Source: Acidobacteriota bacterium (lineage in GTDB: Bacteria > Acidobacteriota > Blastocatellia > Pyrinomonadales > Pyrinomonadaceae). Taken from it: DNA of 16,307 nt. Location: assembly GCA_003222835.1 (NCBI GenBank), contig QHXE01000238.1, forward strand, positions 1 to 16,307. The letters run 5' to 3'. This document shows, one piece after another, positions 14,316 through 16,307 of the stretch; position 1 is the first letter of the stretch; the number at the start of each line of letters is the position of its first letter. Position numbers and translations under genes: made by a program. The notes beneath the pieces are model-generated. The model was not told the origin of the DNA. It made no database searches and saw only the letters and a program-made list of their open reading frames with translations.

Positions 14316-14870
14316 TCACTTTGGCGGTTGACGGCCGCGCAGATCAAATTCATTCCATTTACCATTCTGTTTGATGTAAGCGCGCGGCGGCTTGATCGGA
14401 AAACGGCGCGCAAATGCGAGATTGCTTTTCAAGAAACGATCGATCGTTGCGCGATCGCCCGTAGCCACGCGCCAGCCTCCTTCTTCACGCACCAGATACT
14501 GCTGCACGACTAACTTACCGTCGGCATCGAAGGGCGGGGCGATATGCGCGTACATCACCGTATCGACGACGGCGAGATTTCCTGAGATGCGCGGCGCGCC
14601 GATTTCAATCCGATCGAGTTGATACAGATTTCGCGAACGTTGCAGCGAACTGGCAAAGCGATCGCGCGTGATGCGCGAGCGCGAGGACGACGGTAGCGAA
14701 TCATAAAGCGCTTCGTACTCGCCGGCTTTCAATTGATTGAAGATGCGTTGGACCGCAGCCCGAACATCAGATTGATCCGAAGGATCGATGGCGAGTCCTG
14801 AGCTAGCGAAGCAGAAAAGCAGGAGAAGCAGAATCGGTAATGTCGTCTTAGTTTTCATCTCTTTCTTCAT
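14316..14870 (-). CDS. Small secreted protein of unknown function, possibly NTF2-like
   Basis: I do not firmly recognise this 184-residue protein. It has a clear signal peptide (about 1-27: basic start, LLLLL core, then GLA). The mature part begins with a helical region (DVRAAVQRIFNQLKAGEYEALYDSLP), continues through RITRDRFASSLQRSRNLYQLDRIEIG and ends with a likely beta-sheet half (VVDTVMYAHI, LVVQQYLVREEGGWRVATGD). This order of helices then sheet, with a Trp-containing last strand, resembles the SnoaL/NTF2-like fold of secreted DUF4878-type proteins; that is inference. The start at 14870 overlaps the end of the upstream membrane gene by 23 nt; the ATG at 14858 is an alternative. It is the last gene of a three-gene minus-strand run. 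Confidence 0.75.
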   Translation of the reverse strand: MKKEMKTKTTLPILLLLLFCFASSGLAIDPSDQSDVRAAVQRIFNQLKAGEYEALYDSLPSSSRSRITRDRFASSLQRSRNLYQLDRIEIGAPRISGNLAVVDTVMYAHIAPPFDADGKLVVQQYLVREEGGWRVATGDRATIDRFLKSNLAFARRFPIKPPRAYIKQNGKWNEFDLRGRQPPK

Positions 14871-15054
14871 CGACTAAGTCATCCTGTTTATCAATTGCGA
14901 CGCTGGCGCGCAATTGAGAACGATAGCTTAGAAACCACGTGACGGCGCCGAGCGTGGCAATTACGAAAGCGGCCGACAAATTGCCTCGCCAAAGGAAGAC
15001 TGCCGCGACTATCAACAAGAGAATTGCCAATATCATCCATATTCGCTCGTTCAT
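14848..15054 (-). CDS. Small two-helix membrane protein
   Basis: This 68-residue protein has two hydrophobic stretches (about 5-21 and 27-43) separated by WRGN, then a charged tail (about 48-68, ending EERDEN). I do not recognise the family. The ATG at 15054 has a weak AAAGAG 3 nt upstream. It lies 7 nt after the DsbD-alpha-like lipoprotein and overlaps the next gene by 23 nt, so it sits in a tight operon of envelope proteins. A short membrane chaperone or a structural role is possible but unsupported. Confidence 0.7.
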   Translation of the reverse strand: MNERIWMILAILLLIVAAVFLWRGNLSAAFVIATLGAVTWFLSYRSQLRASVAIDKQDDLVDEERDEN

Positions 15055-15061
15055 GCACTCT

Positions 15062-15631
15062 TTATTTTACGTCGGCGGCTAGAGTTGTGTTCAGTGTCGC
15101 GGGCGGAAAGCACTGTTCATTGTCACATGCCTGAACCCGAACCTTGATTGGCAAGGAAGTAGATACTTTGGCGCCATTTGCCTTCGCGCGCAGCGGCAAT
15201 TTGATTTGGGTCTCGCCTTCGTAAACGGCTAGGGGTTGGTCTGCAAACTGAAACTTTTCCATTCGCCCCGCAGGGTAGACAGCCTTGTCCACGTTAATTT
15301 CTTCGGCATTCTCAGCAGTCACTTCGGTGGGAATCAGATACGAAAAAGTTGCCGGGTTAGCGTTGACGTGGAAACCGGAAGAGATCGAAAGTGTCACGGT
15401 CGCGGTGGCCTCCCCACCCGAAGGGATCGTCACCCCGGTGGTGCGCACTTTGACAACTTCGGCTGATGTTGAGACTTGGGTCGGAGGCGAAGATTTCGCA
15501 GGAACACCACTATTAACTTGCTGGTGATTACCGCTACATCCATTGAGCGCCACAGCAATGAACAGGCACAAACACGGTAATGACTTGATGAACATTCCTT
15601 TCATCCCTCGGCCTGAGCTTATTAATCTCAT
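15062..15631 (-). CDS. DsbD-alpha-like (PF11412-type) lipoprotein
   Basis: This 189-residue predicted lipoprotein carries a domain like the N-terminal, periplasmic alpha domain of the thiol reductase DsbD. The signal peptide has a lipobox LNGC with Cys32. A Ser/Thr/Pro linker follows, then an immunoglobulin-like domain (about 58-187) with GFHVNANP, LPLRAKANG and the end motif VRVQACDNEQCFPPATL. That end motif holds Cys169 and Cys174, matching the redox pair of DsbD-alpha. No transmembrane beta domain or thioredoxin domain is present, so it must take electrons from another protein or serve a different role. The ATG at 15631 was chosen for the GGAG 6 nt upstream; ATGs at codons 10 and 13 would also leave a signal peptide. 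Confidence 0.82.
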   Translation of the reverse strand: MRLISSGRGMKGMFIKSLPCLCLFIAVALNGCSGNHQQVNSGVPAKSSPPTQVSTSAEVVKVRTTGVTIPSGGEATATVTLSISSGFHVNANPATFSYLIPTEVTAENAEEINVDKAVYPAGRMEKFQFADQPLAVYEGETQIKLPLRAKANGAKVSTSLPIKVRVQACDNEQCFPPATLNTTLAADVK

Positions 15632-15704
15632 AGGAGGCTCCGATGACTAGCAGTTTGGGTTTGAACGATCCCCAGACTTACAGCTTGCGTTCTTTAGATA
15701 CTAT

Positions 15705-16307
15705 TCATTCTTCGGTTGGCTCCTTCTCTTTTCCGTCAGCTCTCTTGATCCCAAACTTCTCCAGCCGATATTGCAACGTGCGAAACGTCAGACCCAGCAG
15801 TTTTGCCGCTTTCGTAATATTGTAATCAGTCTGATCCATTGCCTGGAGAATCAAGTTCTTTTCGACTTCTTCGAAGCTGATTCCTTCGGGCGGTAACTTG
15901 AAAGCGCCCGGCCCGGTGCCTTTTGTTTCCTGTTGCACTTCCGTAGGCAAATCTTCGGGTGTGATCATGTCGCCTTCGCACAAGAGAATGGCGCGCTCGA
16001 TGGCCGATTCGAGTTGGCGCACGTTGCCGGGCCAGGCGTAGTCGTGCATCATCCTTCTCGTCTCTGGGGTCAATCCTTTCACCAGGCGCGATGTATTGCG
16101 CGTGTGCTTTTTGAGAAAGTAATCAAGCAGCACCGAGATGTCTTCACGACGTTCGCGGAGCGGCGGCACATCGATCGACAGCACGTTTATCCGATAGTAA
16201 AGATCGTCGCGAAAGCGGCCATCAGAAACCATCGCCCGCAGGTCACGATTGGTGGCAGCCACTACGCGCACGTCTATGGGAAGCTCAAACGTGCCACCCA
16301 CGCGGCG
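15705..16307 (-). CDS. Sigma-54-dependent NtrC-family response regulator, C-terminal part
   Basis: The visible 200 residues are the end of an enhancer-binding regulator of sigma-54 RNA polymerase; the gene runs past the right edge of the window. The AAA+ part shows IDVRVVAATNRDL (sensor I region), GRFRDDLYYRINVLSIDVPPLRERREDI, and YAWPGNVRQLESAIERAILL (sensor II). A Fis-type helix-turn-helix follows near the end (LILQAMDQTDYNITKAAKLLGLTFRTLQYRLEKFGI), then a charged tail ending EKEPTEE. The Walker motifs, GAFTGA loop and any receiver domain are beyond the window. The DsbD-like lipoprotein starts 73 nt downstream on the same strand. Whether it is a target is unknown; no -24/-12 promoter was seen in that gap. 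Confidence 0.93.
   Translation of the reverse strand, partial: RRVGGTFELPIDVRVVAATNRDLRAMVSDGRFRDDLYYRINVLSIDVPPLRERREDISVLLDYFLKKHTRNTSRLVKGLTPETRRMMHDYAWPGNVRQLESAIERAILLCEGDMITPEDLPTEVQQETKGTGPGAFKLPPEGISFEEVEKNLILQAMDQTDYNITKAAKLLGLTFRTLQYRLEKFGIKRADGKEKEPTEE

Overview
The window looks like chromosomal DNA from a soil-type Acidobacteriota (Blastocatellia-like), probably from a draft or metagenome assembly. The basis is a VWA protein of the acidobacterial TIGR03436 type, a LysW-like zinc-ribbon protein, small secreted carboxypeptidase-regulatory-like proteins, and a high load of intergenic-type repeats. The repeats include CGCAGAGG-type palindromes, heptamer tandems, and REP-like CTCACCCC/CTCTCCC arms. 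The phylum call is inference. No rRNA, tRNA, CRISPR array, IS transposase or phage gene was seen.

Left part (1-1676, plus strand): the C-terminal part of a TauE/SafE-type permease, a long imperfect inverted repeat, a 3-methyladenine DNA glycosylase, and an AbrB/MazE-type antitoxin-like protein with no toxin gene next to it.

Centre (1677-11501, minus strand, transcribed right to left): a four-gene cluster that is the main interest of the window. In order of transcription: a membrane-anchored DUF1175 (YfaT-type) protein with an NlpC/P60-like Cys/His signature; a 1642-residue alpha-2-macroglobulin with an intact CTEQ thioester; a six-helix membrane protein of unknown function; and a 978-residue fusion. 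The fusion carries a penicillin-binding transpeptidase, a SpoIID/LytB domain and a C-terminal peptidase-MA-like zinc protease. It overlaps the membrane gene by 4 nt and has its own GGAGG ribosome site. I infer an envelope system in which a thioester protease trap is coupled to peptidoglycan enzymes. It recalls the yfaTS/mag and PBP1C-A2M gene pairings of Proteobacteria, but the fusion is unusual. Intergenic-type repeats are embedded in frame in the fusion, at both domain junctions and inside the SpoIID domain, and in the linker of the DUF1175 protein.

Right part (11502-16307): an untranslated stretch with a 16-bp perfect palindrome leads into a LysW-like gene that lacks the canonical C-terminal EDWGE. 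A secreted VWA protein (minus) is divergent from a secreted carboxypeptidase-regulatory-like protein (plus), and an excisionase-type HTH gene follows 1 nt after the latter. A minus-strand run ends the window: an NtrC-family regulator cut by the window edge, a DsbD-alpha-like lipoprotein, a small two-helix membrane protein and a small secreted protein.
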